A stretch of 64,000 nt of DNA from Paenibacillus etheri (GCF_001012825.1 NZ_LCZJ02000015.1:1-64000), one strand, 5' to 3'. Positions 36,418 through 47,210 are shown, numbered from the stretch's first letter. Numbers and translations: made by a program. The notes: generated from the letters alone by a model not told the origin.

Positions 36418-37323
36418 ATGACACTTACCAAGGTAAAGGAACGTAGTCTGCTGGGAATAAAAGAGCTTGATCGGTCGGAAATCACTGGGCTGCTGGACAG
36501 AACTGCATACTGGGACAATCAAAGTGAGAAGCTAACTCCCATTTTGAACTCGCATTTTATTTCTAACATGTTCTTCGAGAACAGCACACGCACACGCTTC
36601 TCTTTTGAAATGGCAGAGAAACGACTGGGTGCACAAGTGCTTAATTTTACGGCTGCAGCTTCTAGTGTAGAAAAAGGGGAGTCGATCTACGATACAGTAC
36701 GCACACTGGAATCGATGGGGATCGATGCCGGAGTTGTGCGTTTGAAGCCTGCAGGTGTGCTGCAGCAGTTAGCTGAGAAGGTGTCCATACCGCTTATAAA
36801 TGCGGGCGACGGCAACAATGAACATCCAACGCAAGCGCTGCTTGACCTTTACACCATGACCAAAACGTTTGGAGATTTAAAGGGTCTCACGGTTTCTATT
36901 ATCGGGGATATCATGCATAGCCGGGTAGCACGCTCCAATCTGTGGGGACTTACAAAGCTGGGAGCTAAAGTGCAATTCTGCGCGCCGGAGAATATGAAGG
37001 CTCCTGAGCTTATGGAATACGCACCTTATGTAACCATTGAGGAAGCTCTTAAAGCAGATGTGGTCATGATGCTTCGTGTGCAGCTGGAACGCCATGCTTC
37101 TGGTATCATACTTTCTGCGGAAGATTACCGTAGACAGTACGGTTTAACGGAAGAACGCGCAGCTAAGCTCGCAAAAGATACAATCATTATGCATCCAGCT
37201 CCGGTTAACCGGAATGTCGAGATTGATGATGCGGTTGTAGAGTGCAGTCAATCAAGGATTTTCCCGCAAATGTCTAATGGGGTACCGGTTCGGATGGCAG
37301 TTCTAGAAAGAGCTTTACAATAA
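36418..37323 (+). CDS. pyrB: Aspartate carbamoyltransferase catalytic subunit
   Basis: PyrB condenses carbamoyl phosphate with aspartate. The 301-aa protein has the carbamoyl-phosphate motif FFENSTRTRFSFE, the HPTQALLD motif and the MLRVQLERH aspartate-binding loop. Length is typical of the catalytic chain, and no regulatory pyrI gene is present, as in Bacillus. Start ATG 36418. Confidence 0.97.
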   Translation: MTLTKVKERSLLGIKELDRSEITGLLDRTAYWDNQSEKLTPILNSHFISNMFFENSTRTRFSFEMAEKRLGAQVLNFTAAASSVEKGESIYDTVRTLESMGIDAGVVRLKPAGVLQQLAEKVSIPLINAGDGNNEHPTQALLDLYTMTKTFGDLKGLTVSIIGDIMHSRVARSNLWGLTKLGAKVQFCAPENMKAPELMEYAPYVTIEEALKADVVMMLRVQLERHASGIILSAEDYRRQYGLTEERAAKLAKDTIIMHPAPVNRNVEIDDAVVECSQSRIFPQMSNGVPVRMAVLERALQ

Positions 37324-37432
37324 ATTAAAAGAATGATGATGTATAGGAACTAATAAATATACACAAACATGAATTTTTATTATATAATAATGAGAGGGCC
37401 CGCAGCCGGGATCTGAGGGTAAAGGTAGAATC

Positions 37433-38716
37433 ATGACAGTGATAATTAGAAACGCCAGCGTATTGAATCAGGAAGGCTTGTTAGAGCGGAAACATATTGT
37501 ACTTGAAGAAGGTGTTATCTCGGCCTTAATCGATGGAAATGAAGCTGCTCCAGAAGCTGGGGAGATCATTGATGCTGAAGGCAAGCTGCTCATTCCGGGA
37601 CTCATTGATATGCATGTGCACTTACGCGAACCGGGATTTGAACACAAGGAAACAGTGGAAACCGGAAGTCGCTCGGCTGCCAAAGGCGGATTTACAACCA
37701 TCGCTTGTATGCCTAATACCCGTCCAGTAACAGATACGCCGGAAATCGTGCAATTTGTGAAAGACAAAGCACGTGAAGCAGGACTAGTTAAAGTACTTCC
37801 TTATGCAGCCATTACGAAAAATGAGCTCGGACGTGAGCTGACTGATTTTGCGGCGCTTAAAGAAGCTGGAGCTATTGGTTATACCGATGACGGCGTGGGC
37901 GTGCAAAGTGCCCAAATGATGAAAGATGCAATGAACATCGCCGCAGCACTGGATATGCCAGTCATCGCTCACTGCGAGGATAATTCACTGGTTGAAGGCT
38001 GCTGTGTAGCCGAAGGTGAGTTCGCAAGAAAGCATGGCCTGAAAGGAATTCCAAATGAGTCGGAAGCGATCCATGTTGGACGCGATATTTTGCTGGCTGA
38101 AGCGACAGGCGTTCATTACCATGTATGCCATGTAAGTACTGAACAATCGGTGCGACTGATTCGCCAAGCGAAAGAGATCGGGATTAAAGTAACTGCTGAG
38201 GTGTGTCCGCATCACTTACTGCTCTCTGAAGAAGATATTCCAGGCCTTGATGCGAATTGGAAAATGAACCCGCCGCTACGCTCCCGCCGCGATGTTAAGG
38301 CGTGTATCGAAGGTTTGCTTGATGGCACACTGGATATGATTGTTACGGATCATGCGCCTCATAGTGAGGAAGAGAAAGCTAAAGGCATGCAACTTGCACC
38401 TTTTGGTATCGTTGGATTCGAAACAGCTTTTCCACTACTATACACAGCGTTTGTAGCAACCGGAAAATGGGATTTATCCTTACTAGTACAAAGAATGACC
38501 GCTGATCCTGCACGGGTATTCAGACTGAACACCGGTGTGATGGATATCGGAGCTCCTGCAGATTTGACATTGATTGATCTGGAGCAAGAAAAAGAAGTAG
38601 ACCCAGGTTCTTTTGCAAGTAAAGGACGGAATACTCCTTTTGGTGGCTGGAAGCTTAAGGGCTGGCCAGTAATGACATGGGTAGACGGTAAAGCGGTATG
38701 GACTGAGAAAAACTAG
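37433..38716 (+). CDS. pyrC: Dihydroorotase PyrC
   Basis: PyrC cyclises carbamoyl-aspartate to dihydroorotate. The 427-aa class I dihydroorotase shows the zinc ligands DMHVHLREPG, further histidines in VIAHCEDN and HYHVCHVST, and the catalytic aspartate in VTDHAPHS. A 109-base gap after pyrB holds no gene; it has a GC-rich patch (GGGCCCGCAGCCGGG) but no convincing attenuator. Confidence 0.97.
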   Translation: MTVIIRNASVLNQEGLLERKHIVLEEGVISALIDGNEAAPEAGEIIDAEGKLLIPGLIDMHVHLREPGFEHKETVETGSRSAAKGGFTTIACMPNTRPVTDTPEIVQFVKDKAREAGLVKVLPYAAITKNELGRELTDFAALKEAGAIGYTDDGVGVQSAQMMKDAMNIAAALDMPVIAHCEDNSLVEGCCVAEGEFARKHGLKGIPNESEAIHVGRDILLAEATGVHYHVCHVSTEQSVRLIRQAKEIGIKVTAEVCPHHLLLSEEDIPGLDANWKMNPPLRSRRDVKACIEGLLDGTLDMIVTDHAPHSEEEKAKGMQLAPFGIVGFETAFPLLYTAFVATGKWDLSLLVQRMTADPARVFRLNTGVMDIGAPADLTLIDLEQEKEVDPGSFASKGRNTPFGGWKLKGWPVMTWVDGKAVWTEKN

Positions 38717-38832
38717 CAGACTGGTGGGGCGGAGTTGCTGATCTTTACGGATAGCGATTGTGTACACGTTCACTCCGGAAGGCTTGCAAGGCATAAGCAT
38801 TAGACTACAGAAACATGAAGGAGTGGAATGGA

Positions 38833-40011
38833 ATGCAGGCGAGATTGCTGCTGCAAGACGGAACTTTATTTACAGGTACCGCATTTGGCGCTGAGGGCGA
38901 AAAGACAGGCGAGGTTGTTTTTAATACAGGAATTACAGGATATCAAGAGGTGCTGTCTGACCCTTCATATTGCGGACAAATCGTTACAATGACTTACCCA
39001 CTGATCGGGAACTACGGGATTACTCGGGATGACTTTGAATCGGTTAGACCTTTCGTACACGGCTTTGTAGTGCGTCGTCATGAAGAAGTACCTAGTAACT
39101 GGCGTGCTGAATATAGTGTGGACGACTTGTTGAAAGAATACGATATTCCAGGGATCAGCGAGATTGATACTCGGATGTTGACTCGGATTATTCGCCACTA
39201 CGGAACAATGAAAGCAATCCTGACCACCTCTAACAAACGTGTAGAGGAACTGATGGAAATGATGGGAAATACTACGATTGAGGAATTGCGCAATCAGGTA
39301 GCCCGTACATCAACTGCAAGTTCGTACAGCAGCCCCGGCAACAAAGAAAGAATTGTGCTTGTGGATTATGGTGCGAAGGCTGGTATTCTACGTGAGCTTA
39401 ACGACCGTGGTTGTGATGTGGTTGTTGTGCCACATGATGTTAAAGCGGAAGAAGTTCGCCGTCTGAACCCAGATGGTATTCTACTTTCCAACGGCCCTGG
39501 GGACCCGAAAGATGTGCCTCACGCTGTCAAGACGATTTCCGAATTGCTTGGCGAATATCCGATCTTCGGTATCTGCCTAGGTCATCAGTTGTTTGCGCTG
39601 GCTTGTGGAGCAGATACAGAGAAGCTGAAATTCGGTCACCGCGGTGGGAATCACCCTGTGAAGGAACTGGAAAGCGGACGCTGCTTCATCACTTCCCAGA
39701 ACCATGGTTATACCGTGAATGAGGAATCTGTGAAGAACACTGAACTAGAAGTTACTCACATTAATAATAATGATAAGACTGTTGAAGGAATTAAACATAC
39801 TCGTTACCCAGCATTTTCGGTGCAATATCATCCAGAAGCGGCGCCAGGACCACATGACAGCAGCTACTTGTTCGATCGCTTCCTGCAAATGATTGCTGAT
39901 CATAAAGCAAAGACACCTGTTGTATCGCGTCAGGCACAACTTGCGGCAAACGCCAGAATCACGGCGCCAAAAACGAACCTACAGCTTGAAGCCGTGAAAG
40001 GAGCTCTATAA
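38833..40011 (+). CDS. carA: Carbamoyl-phosphate synthase small subunit
   Basis: CarA is the glutamine amidotransferase subunit that supplies ammonia to CarB. From ATG 38833 it is 392 aa, with a small N-terminal CPSase domain and a class I GATase domain with the nucleophile cysteine in GICLGHQL and the HPE triad end ([10 protein letters not shown]). AAGGAG at 38818-38823 is spaced for ATG 38833 rather than ATG 38815. In Bacillus nomenclature this is pyrAA. The tail of about 35 residues is longer than usual. Confidence 0.95.
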   Translation: MQARLLLQDGTLFTGTAFGAEGEKTGEVVFNTGITGYQEVLSDPSYCGQIVTMTYPLIGNYGITRDDFESVRPFVHGFVVRRHEEVPSNWRAEYSVDDLLKEYDIPGISEIDTRMLTRIIRHYGTMKAILTTSNKRVEELMEMMGNTTIEELRNQVARTSTASSYSSPGNKERIVLVDYGAKAGILRELNDRGCDVVVVPHDVKAEEVRRLNPDGILLSNGPGDPKDVPHAVKTISELLGEYPIFGICLGHQLFALACGADTEKLKFGHRGGNHPVKELESGRCFITSQNHGYTVNEESVKNTELEVTHINNNDKTVEGIKHTRYPAFSVQYHPEAAPGPHDSSYLFDRFLQMIADHKAKTPVVSRQAQLAANARITAPKTNLQLEAVKGAL

Positions 40012-40012
40012 C

Positions 40013-43000
40013 ATGCCAAAGAATGATAAGCTTAAAAAAATACTCGTGATTGGTTCCGGACCGATCGTCATCGGTCAAGCAGCAGAGTTTGACTACGCAG
40101 GAACTCAGGCTTGCCAAGCCCTTAAAGAAGAAGGCGTAGAAGTCGTACTGATTAACAGCAATCCAGCAACAATTATGACAGATACAAATATTGCAGATAA
40201 AGTGTACATCGAGCCTATTACACTTGAATTCGTGACTGCGATTATTCGCCAGGAGCGTCCAGATGGATTGCTTCCAACACTGGGCGGTCAGACCGGCCTG
40301 AACATGGCTGTAGAATTAGCTCGTGCAGGTGTACTTGAGCAAGAGAATGTTAAGCTTCTTGGTACACAGCTGGATTCCATCGAGAAAGCAGAAGATCGCG
40401 ATTTGTTCCGTGATCTAATGCGTGAATTGGAACAACCTGTACCTGATAGCACCATTATCACCACTGTAGATGAAGCGATGAAATTCGCTGAGGAAATTGG
40501 TTTCCCTCTGATTGTACGTCCAGCCTATACACTTGGCGGCACCGGCGGCGGGATCTGCGATAACGAAGAAGAACTGCGTGAAACCGTAAAAGCAGGTATT
40601 CGTTATAGCCCAATCGGACAATGTCTGGTTGAGAAGAGTATTGCCGGCATGAAGGAAGTTGAATACGAGGTTATGCGTGATGCCAATGACAACTGTATCG
40701 TTGTCTGCAACATGGAAAACTTTGATCCTGTAGGCGTACATACAGGTGACAGTATTGTTGTAGCACCCAGCCAGACGTTGTCAGATCGCGAATACCAAAT
40801 GCTGCGTACTGCTTCGCTCAAAATCATTCGCGCCCTGAATATTGAGGGTGGATGTAACGTACAGTTCGCACTTGATCCACGAAGTTATCAATACTATGTA
40901 ATCGAAGTAAACCCGCGGGTTAGCCGTTCCTCGGCTTTGGCTTCCAAAGCAACTGGATATCCAATTGCCAAAATGGCTGCCAAAATCGCGATGGGTTACA
41001 CGCTGGATGAAATCGTCAATCCGGTTACCGGACAGACCTATGCATGCTTTGAGCCTACACTTGACTATATTGTAAGTAAAATTCCACGCTGGCCGTTCGA
41101 CAAGTTCATTCATGCGAACCGTAAGCTGGGTACGCAAATGAAAGCGACAGGCGAAGTAATGGCGATCGGCCGTACTTTTGAAGAGTCGATTCATAAAGCG
41201 ATTCGTTCCTTGGAAATTGGTGTCCATCGTTTCCGTCTGCCAGGGGCAGAGACACTGGAAGAGGGCGTGCTGCGTGAACGTCTTGCAAAGCCTGACGATG
41301 AGCGTCTGTTCCTGATTGCTGAAGCTTTCCGTCGTGGTTACGGTTTGCAGGACATCCAGGATATTACGAACGTGGACTGGTGGTTCCTCTCTAAAATTGA
41401 AGGTTTGATTAACTTTGAAGAGGTTATTCGCGGCGAAGAAACTTTGTCTGCGGAAACTTTATACCAAGCGAAACGCAGAGGTTTTACAGACCGTGCGATT
41501 GCTGAGATTCGTGCAGAAGGGCAAGCGGACGGCAAGTTTACTAAAGAAGCTGATGTGCGTGCGCTACGTTTGGAGCAAGGTTTAACACCTGTGTTCAAAA
41601 TGGTAGATACTTGTGCGGCTGAGTTCGAAGCCACTACACCGTACTACTACTCGACTTATGAGACTGAGAATGAAGTTATTCAATCTGATAAGCAAAAGGT
41701 TATCGTGCTGGGATCTGGGCCAATCCGGATCGGTCAAGGGATTGAGTTCGATTACTCCACAGTGCATGCGGTATGGGCTATTCAGAAGGCTGGATATGAA
41801 GCGGTTATCATTAACAATAACCCTGAGACGGTATCTACAGACTTTAATACTTCGGACCGGTTGTATTTTGAGCCTTTATTCTTCGAAGATGTTATGAACG
41901 TAATTGCGCAAGAGAATCCGATTGGGGTTATCGTTCAATTCGGTGGTCAGACAGCGATTAACCTTGCGGCACCGCTAAGTGCTGCTGGTGTGAAGATTCT
42001 TGGAACTAGTCTAGACAGCATTGATGAAGCTGAGAACCGTAAGAAATTCGAAGCTTTGCTGGCACGTCTTGATATCGCTCAACCAAAAGGTAAGACGGTT
42101 ACCGACGTGGATCAGGCTGTAGAAACTGCACAGTCCCTTGGATATCCGGTGCTTGTTCGTCCTTCCTACGTACTAGGCGGACGTGCAATGGAGATTGTAT
42201 ATAACGATACTGAGCTGCTCAGCTACATGGTAGAAGCGGTGAAGGTGAATCCAGAGCATCCGGTATTGATTGACCGTTACATGCTAGGTAAAGAGGTTGA
42301 GGTAGATGCGATTTGTGATGGTGAGACAGTAGTTATTCCAGGTATCATGGAACATGTCGAGCGCGCAGGTGTTCACTCCGGTGACTCCATCGCTGTATAT
42401 CCTCCGCAATATCTGGATGAAGGTCTAAAAGAGAAAATCGCTGAAATCACGATCAAGATCGCTAAGGAACTAAAGACCATTGGATTGGTAAACATCCAGT
42501 TTGTTATCTATCAGAACGAAGTGTACGTAATCGAAGTAAATCCACGCTCCTCACGTACGGTTCCTTTCCTAAGTAAGGTGACAGGAATTCCAATGGCGCA
42601 TTTGGCAACCAAAATCATTCTCGGAAGCAAGCTGAAGGATGACGGTTATACAGAAGGTTTGTGGCCGGAAAGCGATTATGTATCGGTTAAAGTGCCAGTG
42701 TTCTCTTTTGCCAAACTGCGCAGAGTAGAACCTACACTCGGACCTGAAATGAAATCGACCGGTGAAGTTATGGGGCGTGATAAGTTGTACGCAAAAGCTT
42801 TATACAAAGGTCTGATCGGAGCAGGGATGAAAATTCCAGCTACAGGCGCTATCATCGTTACGGTGGCAGATAAAGATAAAGCAGAAGCTGTAGAACTTAT
42901 GAAAGGCTTCCACTCCATGGGTTACAAAATCATTGCTACTGGAGGCACGGCACAAGCGCTTGAAGAAGCAGGCCTCAACGTAATGAATGTAAATAAGCTG

Positions 43001-43240
43001 GATGAAGGTGCGCCAAACATTCTCGACTTGATTCGTGGTGGGCAAGCTAACTTCGTCTTTAATACACTGACTAAAGGCAAAACGCCAGAACGTGACGGAT
43101 TCCGTATCCGCCGTGAAGCGGTTGAGAATGGCGTCGTATGTATGACTTCACTGGATACAGTGACGGCTTTGCTCAGAATGCTGCAGACGATCAACTTCTC
43201 GTCACAGTCCATGCCTGCTTTTGTCGGACAATTGAACTAA
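40013..43240 (+). CDS. carB: Carbamoyl-phosphate synthase large subunit
   Basis: CarB makes carbamoyl phosphate from bicarbonate, ammonia and two ATP. The 1075-aa protein shows the internal duplication: two ATP-grasp halves, each with its opening motif ([17 protein letters not shown] and [17 protein letters not shown]), a linking oligomerisation domain and a C-terminal MGS-like allosteric domain (from about 940). Start ATG 40013, two bases after carA. The pyrAB equivalent. Confidence 0.98.
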   Translation: MPKNDKLKKILVIGSGPIVIGQAAEFDYAGTQACQALKEEGVEVVLINSNPATIMTDTNIADKVYIEPITLEFVTAIIRQERPDGLLPTLGGQTGLNMAVELARAGVLEQENVKLLGTQLDSIEKAEDRDLFRDLMRELEQPVPDSTIITTVDEAMKFAEEIGFPLIVRPAYTLGGTGGGICDNEEELRETVKAGIRYSPIGQCLVEKSIAGMKEVEYEVMRDANDNCIVVCNMENFDPVGVHTGDSIVVAPSQTLSDREYQMLRTASLKIIRALNIEGGCNVQFALDPRSYQYYVIEVNPRVSRSSALASKATGYPIAKMAAKIAMGYTLDEIVNPVTGQTYACFEPTLDYIVSKIPRWPFDKFIHANRKLGTQMKATGEVMAIGRTFEESIHKAIRSLEIGVHRFRLPGAETLEEGVLRERLAKPDDERLFLIAEAFRRGYGLQDIQDITNVDWWFLSKIEGLINFEEVIRGEETLSAETLYQAKRRGFTDRAIAEIRAEGQADGKFTKEADVRALRLEQGLTPVFKMVDTCAAEFEATTPYYYSTYETENEVIQSDKQKVIVLGSGPIRIGQGIEFDYSTVHAVWAIQKAGYEAVIINNNPETVSTDFNTSDRLYFEPLFFEDVMNVIAQENPIGVIVQFGGQTAINLAAPLSAAGVKILGTSLDSIDEAENRKKFEALLARLDIAQPKGKTVTDVDQAVETAQSLGYPVLVRPSYVLGGRAMEIVYNDTELLSYMVEAVKVNPEHPVLIDRYMLGKEVEVDAICDGETVVIPGIMEHVERAGVHSGDSIAVYPPQYLDEGLKEKIAEITIKIAKELKTIGLVNIQFVIYQNEVYVIEVNPRSSRTVPFLSKVTGIPMAHLATKIILGSKLKDDGYTEGLWPESDYVSVKVPVFSFAKLRRVEPTLGPEMKSTGEVMGRDKLYAKALYKGLIGAGMKIPATGAIIVTVADKDKAEAVELMKGFHSMGYKIIATGGTAQALEEAGLNVMNVNKLDEGAPNILDLIRGGQANFVFNTLTKGKTPERDGFRIRREAVENGVVCMTSLDTVTALLRMLQTINFSSQSMPAFVGQLN

Positions 43241-43252
43241 TCTCATAAAGAT

Positions 43253-43293
43253 GCATAGGGCGGTTTGCGTTTACGCAGACCGCTCCGCTATGC
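43253..43293 (+). other. Strong hairpin between carB and pyrF
   Basis: GCATAG (43253-43258) and CTATGC (43288-43293) close an inner GCGGTTTGCGTTTACGCAGACCGC stem-loop. No T-run follows. It occupies the site where Bacillus has pyrK-pyrD and may be a processing or stabilising element, or a deletion scar. Confidence 0.7.
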
Positions 43294-43349
43294 CTAGGGT
43301 CTAACAAATATAGGGTGTGGATTAGTCTGCACTGGATAGGAGCATGGTT

Positions 43350-44096
43350 ATGGGAGTTGGAGATGTAGAGTGGAAAGAAATGGCGAATCGACTGATGATC
43401 GCTTTGGATTATCCTGATGTTACTGGTGCAAGAGCCTTGATCGACAAGCTGGAAGGAATTCCTTGCTATATGAAGGTAGGCATGCAGCTGTTCTATGCGG
43501 CAGGACCGGAATTTATTCAAGAGCTGAAATCTCGTGGTTATTCTGTGTTCGTTGACGTGAAAATGCATGATATTCCTAACACAGTAAAAGGTGGCGCACA
43601 AAGTCTCACTAATCTTGGTTCTGATATGTTTAACGTACATGCGGCGGGGGGCTCAGCAATGATGGCTGCAGCTCGCGAAGGTGCGGCTTCAGCAGTTAGT
43701 GCAAATGCAGCCCTCAAGATGCCTTTGATTATTGCAGTTACCCAGCTAACGAGTACGAGTCAAGAAGTGATGAATAACGAAATTGGAATCGCAGGTGAGG
43801 TAGCGGATACTGTGGTAAGATACGCCAAGCTGGCAGCAGATGCAGGTCTAGATGGCGTAGTGGCTTCACCACAAGAGTCTGCAGCTATCGCAGAAGCTTG
43901 CGGCCCAGCATTTTGCACGGTTACACCGGGTATCCGGCCTGCAGGTGCTTCCTTGGACGACCAGTCCCGGGTTATGACACCCGGAAAAGCTATTCGTCAG
44001 GGTAGTCACTACCTTGTTGTAGGACGGCCGATTACTGCTTCGCCGGATCCGCGTCAAGCAGCACTAAATATTATTGAGGAGATGACCCTAGCATGA
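43350..44096 (+). CDS. pyrF: Orotidine 5'-phosphate decarboxylase
   Basis: PyrF makes UMP from OMP. The 248-aa TIM-barrel protein has the catalytic Lys-Asp array in [14 protein letters not shown] and the phosphate-binding VVGRPIT loop. AGGAG at 43338-43342 fits ATG 43350 better than ATG 43344; an internal ATG at 43380 ([12 protein letters not shown]) would also match the family start. It overlaps pyrE by four bases (ATGA). Confidence 0.95.
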   Translation: MGVGDVEWKEMANRLMIALDYPDVTGARALIDKLEGIPCYMKVGMQLFYAAGPEFIQELKSRGYSVFVDVKMHDIPNTVKGGAQSLTNLGSDMFNVHAAGGSAMMAAAREGAASAVSANAALKMPLIIAVTQLTSTSQEVMNNEIGIAGEVADTVVRYAKLAADAGLDGVVASPQESAAIAEACGPAFCTVTPGIRPAGASLDDQSRVMTPGKAIRQGSHYLVVGRPITASPDPRQAALNIIEEMTLA

Positions 44097-44731
44097 GCTC
44101 ATTAAATAGAAGTGAACAAGTAGCAAGTTATTTGCTGGAGATTGGAGCAGTAGCACTGCGTCCACAGGAGCCTTTTACATGGACCTCCGGCATTAAATCG
44201 CCGATCTATTGCGACAACCGTCTGACTATGGCTTACCCAGAGGTTCGTAACTATATTGCAAATGCCTTCGCTCAGCTTATTAAGAGTGAGTATCCGGACG
44301 CTGAAGTGATCGCAGGTACAGCAACTGCAGGTATTCCACACGCGGCTTGGGTAGCAGATAAGCTCAATCTGCCTATGGCTTATATCCGTGATAAAGCTAA
44401 AGGCCACGGCAAGCAGAATCAGATCGAAGGACTGATTAAGCCGGGACAAAAGGTTGTTGTTATTGAAGACTTGATCTCCACAGGTGGAAGCTCCATCAAA
44501 GCGGCTCAGGCCGTGCAAGAAGCTGGCGCAGAAGTGCTGGCTGTACTCGCAATCTTCAGCTATGAGCTGGACCGTGCGGTGGATGCTTTTGCTGCAGCTG
44601 AAATGCCATTACAAAGCTTGTCCAACTACAGCACATTGATTGATGTGGCTCTTGCACAAGGCAAAATTGAATCGACGGACGTAGAAGTACTGAAGTCTTG
44701 GAGAAAAGATCCGTCATCATTTGGAGTTTAA
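44093..44731 (+). CDS. pyrE: Orotate phosphoribosyltransferase
   Basis: PyrE joins orotate and PRPP to OMP. The 212-aa protein has the PRPP motif [17 protein letters not shown] and the flexible-loop [11 protein letters not shown]. Start ATG 44093 inside the pyrF stop. It is the last gene before a clear terminator. Confidence 0.97.
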   Translation: MSSLNRSEQVASYLLEIGAVALRPQEPFTWTSGIKSPIYCDNRLTMAYPEVRNYIANAFAQLIKSEYPDAEVIAGTATAGIPHAAWVADKLNLPMAYIRDKAKGHGKQNQIEGLIKPGQKVVVIEDLISTGGSSIKAAQAVQEAGAEVLAVLAIFSYELDRAVDAFAAAEMPLQSLSNYSTLIDVALAQGKIESTDVEVLKSWRKDPSSFGV

Positions 44732-44760
44732 TCTTATATACATTAGCCTAGTTTAGGCGA

Positions 44761-44796
44761 GCCTCTCACTTTTTAGTGAGGGGCTTTTATTTTTTT
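44761..44796 (+). terminator. Terminator of the pyr operon
   Basis: GCCTCTCACT (44761-44770) pairs with AGTGAGGGGC (44775-44784) around TTTT, followed by TTTTATTTTTTT. Confidence 0.95.
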
Positions 44797-44899
44797 CTGC
44801 ACAGAGTGCGATTAAAAAGAGAATTGTTCTATACCCTGTTGCTCTGCTCTACGCACTGACACTCGGTAACTTAACTGTGACCCTCTGTCATGCAAGACA

Positions 44900-44980
44900 C
44901 GAATAGTTGTATTTCGTACACTTAAACTAACTTTCCTTAGAGGAATCGGCACTATAGTTGCACTTTGTGCAATTATAATC
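44900..44980 (+). repeat. Paired short repeats with a palindrome in a 430-base gap
   Basis: TAGTTGTATTTCGTACA (44904) and TAGTTGCACTTTGTGCA (44955) are related 17-mers 51 bases apart. The second lies in the palindrome ATA-g-TTGCAC-ttt-GTGCAA-t-TAT. The gap 44732-45163 otherwise holds only the pyr terminator and presumably the promoter of the next gene. The repeats could be operators or part of a mobile hairpin element. Confidence 0.4.
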
Positions 44981-45163
44981 AGCCTCGTATCTTTAGAAAG
45001 CTCCTAGTAACATTTTTATAAGAATAATATGAAGAAATCGTAGTATAACTTTAAACGTCCTGTAACTTCCCTTCTTGATTAAAGCTTTATACTGTTACTA
45101 GGATTATGGATTATTTATCCATAGGATGTAGAAGAATCAAGTATTTTATGGGAGGATACAATA

Positions 45164-46651
45164 ATGAATCATATAAACAACAATAAACGGCTGTGGCGCC
45201 GCTGGTTAAGCTTTGGGGTGTGTGCTGCGCTGTTCCTACCACTAATCTCAGATGGGTGGAATACGGCTTGGGCTGAGCCTTCTAAGGCTTCAGTAGAGCA
45301 GCGTGTATTGCGTATTGGGAGTTTATGGTCTGGGGAGGACGATTCGTTTTTTCGTCAGCAGTTTACGGATATGTATGAATTGCAGCATCCTGAAATCAAA
45401 TTGGAGATTATTCCGGCTATAGATACGAATGAACTTCGTTATAATAACACCTCTTCAGACGCAAGCTCTGACAATTTAGAAAATATCCGAGCGATCATGG
45501 GCGGGGATAAGCCTGTTGATGTGATCATCGGTGATAGCGCATTAGTGAAGAGTTTGGTGGATCATAATCTTGTCCAATCGTTGGAGCCGCTTATAGCGCG
45601 TGATCAGTATGATTTAAGCAATATGGCGCCTACAATGCTAAATGGAGTTCGTGAACTGGGTAGAGGAAGTCTTTTTGCGTTGGCGCCAACCTTCTCGTCT
45701 AGTGCACTTTTTTATAACAAGGGAATCTTTGATGCTGCTGGTGTGGGTTACCCAACAGACAAGATGACTTGGAATGAACTGTTTACGCTGGCAGGTAAGG
45801 TGACGAAGAAATCATCTAATAAAGAAACTCGGATATACGGGTTCTCGATGAACCGTTACTTAAGTGATCCATTCTGGGATATGCAGAGCTATATCGCACC
45901 GCTAGAGCTTACGATGTATGATAATAAGGGTCAGCATATGACTGTAAATACTACACAGTGGAATCAGGCTTGGACTACTTACAGCCAGTTAGTTAAGAAA
46001 CAAATTGTACCTGAGTTAAATGGGTTGGATTTTACAGGAACAGAAGGGAATGCCTACAGTCCAATCCAAGGCGACCTGTTCCTCACAGGAAAAGCTGCAA
46101 TGGTCGTTGGAGAATACGGTTATCTCAATGAACTGGCGGGAGTGGCCCGTAATGCTGCTAAGATCAAAAATTACAGTCCCATCAAATGGGGCGTGGTTAC
46201 TGTACCTACCTTTCAGGAAAAACCGGATGTTGCCATTGGAACGTGGCTTGGTAATATGATGGCTATTAGTTCTACGGCTACTAATAAGGAAGATGCTTGG
46301 GATTTGATCAAGTTCGTCAACAGTAATGAGGTTGCGAAAATTAAAGCCCATAACAAGAGTGAACTGACTTCCCGTAAGGATTATATTACCGCTCAGACCC
46401 CTTCTGTAAATTTGGAAGCTTTTTATACGCTCAAGCCATTACCTGCAACGGATCCTTCATTGATCAGTTTACAGATGCAGAAGCCTGGGATTAGCCGGAT
46501 TAGCGATGTTGGACGTCAACTATTCATTGATGTTTATCTGGGTAAGAAAACCGTCGAGAATGCGCTCAAAGCTTGGGAGAAGCAAGGGAATACTATGCTG
46601 GATACACTTGAAAAAGATCCCACGGTCTATTTCGACTCGATCGGTGAATGA
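45164..46651 (+). CDS. Extracellular solute-binding protein, family 1 (carbohydrate type)
   Basis: The 495-aa protein has a signal peptide (basic n-region, hydrophobic core about 15-28, AWA-E cleavage near residue 37) and the fold of ABC-transporter family 1 sugar-binding proteins (LRIGSLWSGEDDSFFRQQF; TWNELFTLAGKVTKK; GKAAMVVGEYGYL). There is no lipobox: its only early cysteine lies before the hydrophobic core. No permease or ATPase gene is adjacent. It may be released or wall-associated; the ligand is unknown. GGGAGG precedes ATG 45164. Confidence 0.85.
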   Translation: MNHINNNKRLWRRWLSFGVCAALFLPLISDGWNTAWAEPSKASVEQRVLRIGSLWSGEDDSFFRQQFTDMYELQHPEIKLEIIPAIDTNELRYNNTSSDASSDNLENIRAIMGGDKPVDVIIGDSALVKSLVDHNLVQSLEPLIARDQYDLSNMAPTMLNGVRELGRGSLFALAPTFSSSALFYNKGIFDAAGVGYPTDKMTWNELFTLAGKVTKKSSNKETRIYGFSMNRYLSDPFWDMQSYIAPLELTMYDNKGQHMTVNTTQWNQAWTTYSQLVKKQIVPELNGLDFTGTEGNAYSPIQGDLFLTGKAAMVVGEYGYLNELAGVARNAAKIKNYSPIKWGVVTVPTFQEKPDVAIGTWLGNMMAISSTATNKEDAWDLIKFVNSNEVAKIKAHNKSELTSRKDYITAQTPSVNLEAFYTLKPLPATDPSLISLQMQKPGISRISDVGRQLFIDVYLGKKTVENALKAWEKQGNTMLDTLEKDPTVYFDSIGE

Positions 46652-46666
46652 CTCTGGAATATGCCC

Positions 46667-46697
46667 TAAGCCACCAGTTTTCTGGTGGCTTATTTTG
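46667..46697 (+). terminator. Terminator after the solute-binding protein gene
   Basis: TAAGCCACCAG (46667-46677) pairs with CTGGTGGCTTA (46682-46692) around TTTT, followed by TTTTG. Confidence 0.9.
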
Positions 46698-46763
46698 TGG
46701 AACTTGGGCATGATAAGTTCAGATCGGTGTATCATAAAATTTCGAAAAGGAGAAGAGGGCATC

Positions 46764-46928
46764 ATGAATTGGATATACTTCGCGAAACTGTTCAGAACCA
46801 GATTTCAGGCAGGTTGTTTGGCTAAAAGATTGGAGCAAGATGGCTGGATATACGGCTATCATGACCCACGTTTTGTAGAAATTTATCGATCCCGCAAAGG
46901 AAAATACGGGGTCAGATTTCTGCCCTGA
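46764..46928 (+). CDS. Small basic protein of unknown function, 54 aa
   Basis: The short frame starts at ATG 46764 behind AAGGAGAAGAGGG, a strong ribosome site, and stops at TGA 46926. It is rich in aromatic and basic residues (WIYGYHDPRFVEIYRSRKGK), with one cysteine and no signal or membrane helix. I do not recognise the family. It lies between a terminator and the tRNA genes; the good ribosome site and full-length open frame support a real gene. Confidence 0.6.
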   Translation: MNWIYFAKLFRTRFQAGCLAKRLEQDGWIYGYHDPRFVEIYRSRKGKYGVRFLP

Positions 46929-47010
46929 GAACTTTTATAAATTCATCCTTGACGTAGACCCATTTTGTACTGTATATTATTTATTGTCGCTGTTTGAATA
47001 TTTTTTCTGA

Positions 47011-47091
<81 letters not shown>

Positions 47092-47131
47092 ATTTACAAC
47101 AGCAATTGTACATTCGGATATTTTTAGATCC

Positions 47132-47205
47132 GGGCCCTTAGCTCAGTTGGTTAGAGCGGTCGGCTCATAACCGATTGGTCGGGGGTTCGAGTCCCTCAGG
47201 GCCCA
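47132..47205 (+). tRNA. tRNA with CAT anticodon, probably tRNA-Ile2 (lysidine)
   Basis: A 74-base cloverleaf, acceptor GGGCCC...GGGCCC-A, anticodon CAT at 47166-47168. The acceptor and D-arm (GGGCCCTTAGCTCAGTTGG) resemble Ile2 genes whose C34 is changed to lysidine, but elongator Met cannot be excluded. CCA is not encoded, unlike the neighbouring tRNA-fMet. The prophage begins at its 3' end. Confidence 0.88.
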
Positions 47206-47210
47206 CTTAG
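47185..47210 (+). other. Putative prophage attL at the tRNA 3' end
   Basis: The integrase gene lies next to the 3' end of the tRNA gene, with its own 3' end toward it, the usual layout for tRNA-targeting integrases. The attachment core should be within the T-arm and acceptor end. The matching attR is expected beyond 64000, so core limits cannot be fixed. Confidence 0.6.

Noticed and set aside
37324-37432. Second PyrR attenuator between pyrB and pyrC
   Set aside because: The gap has a GC-rich patch but lacks the PyrR-binding consensus and a terminator with a T-run.
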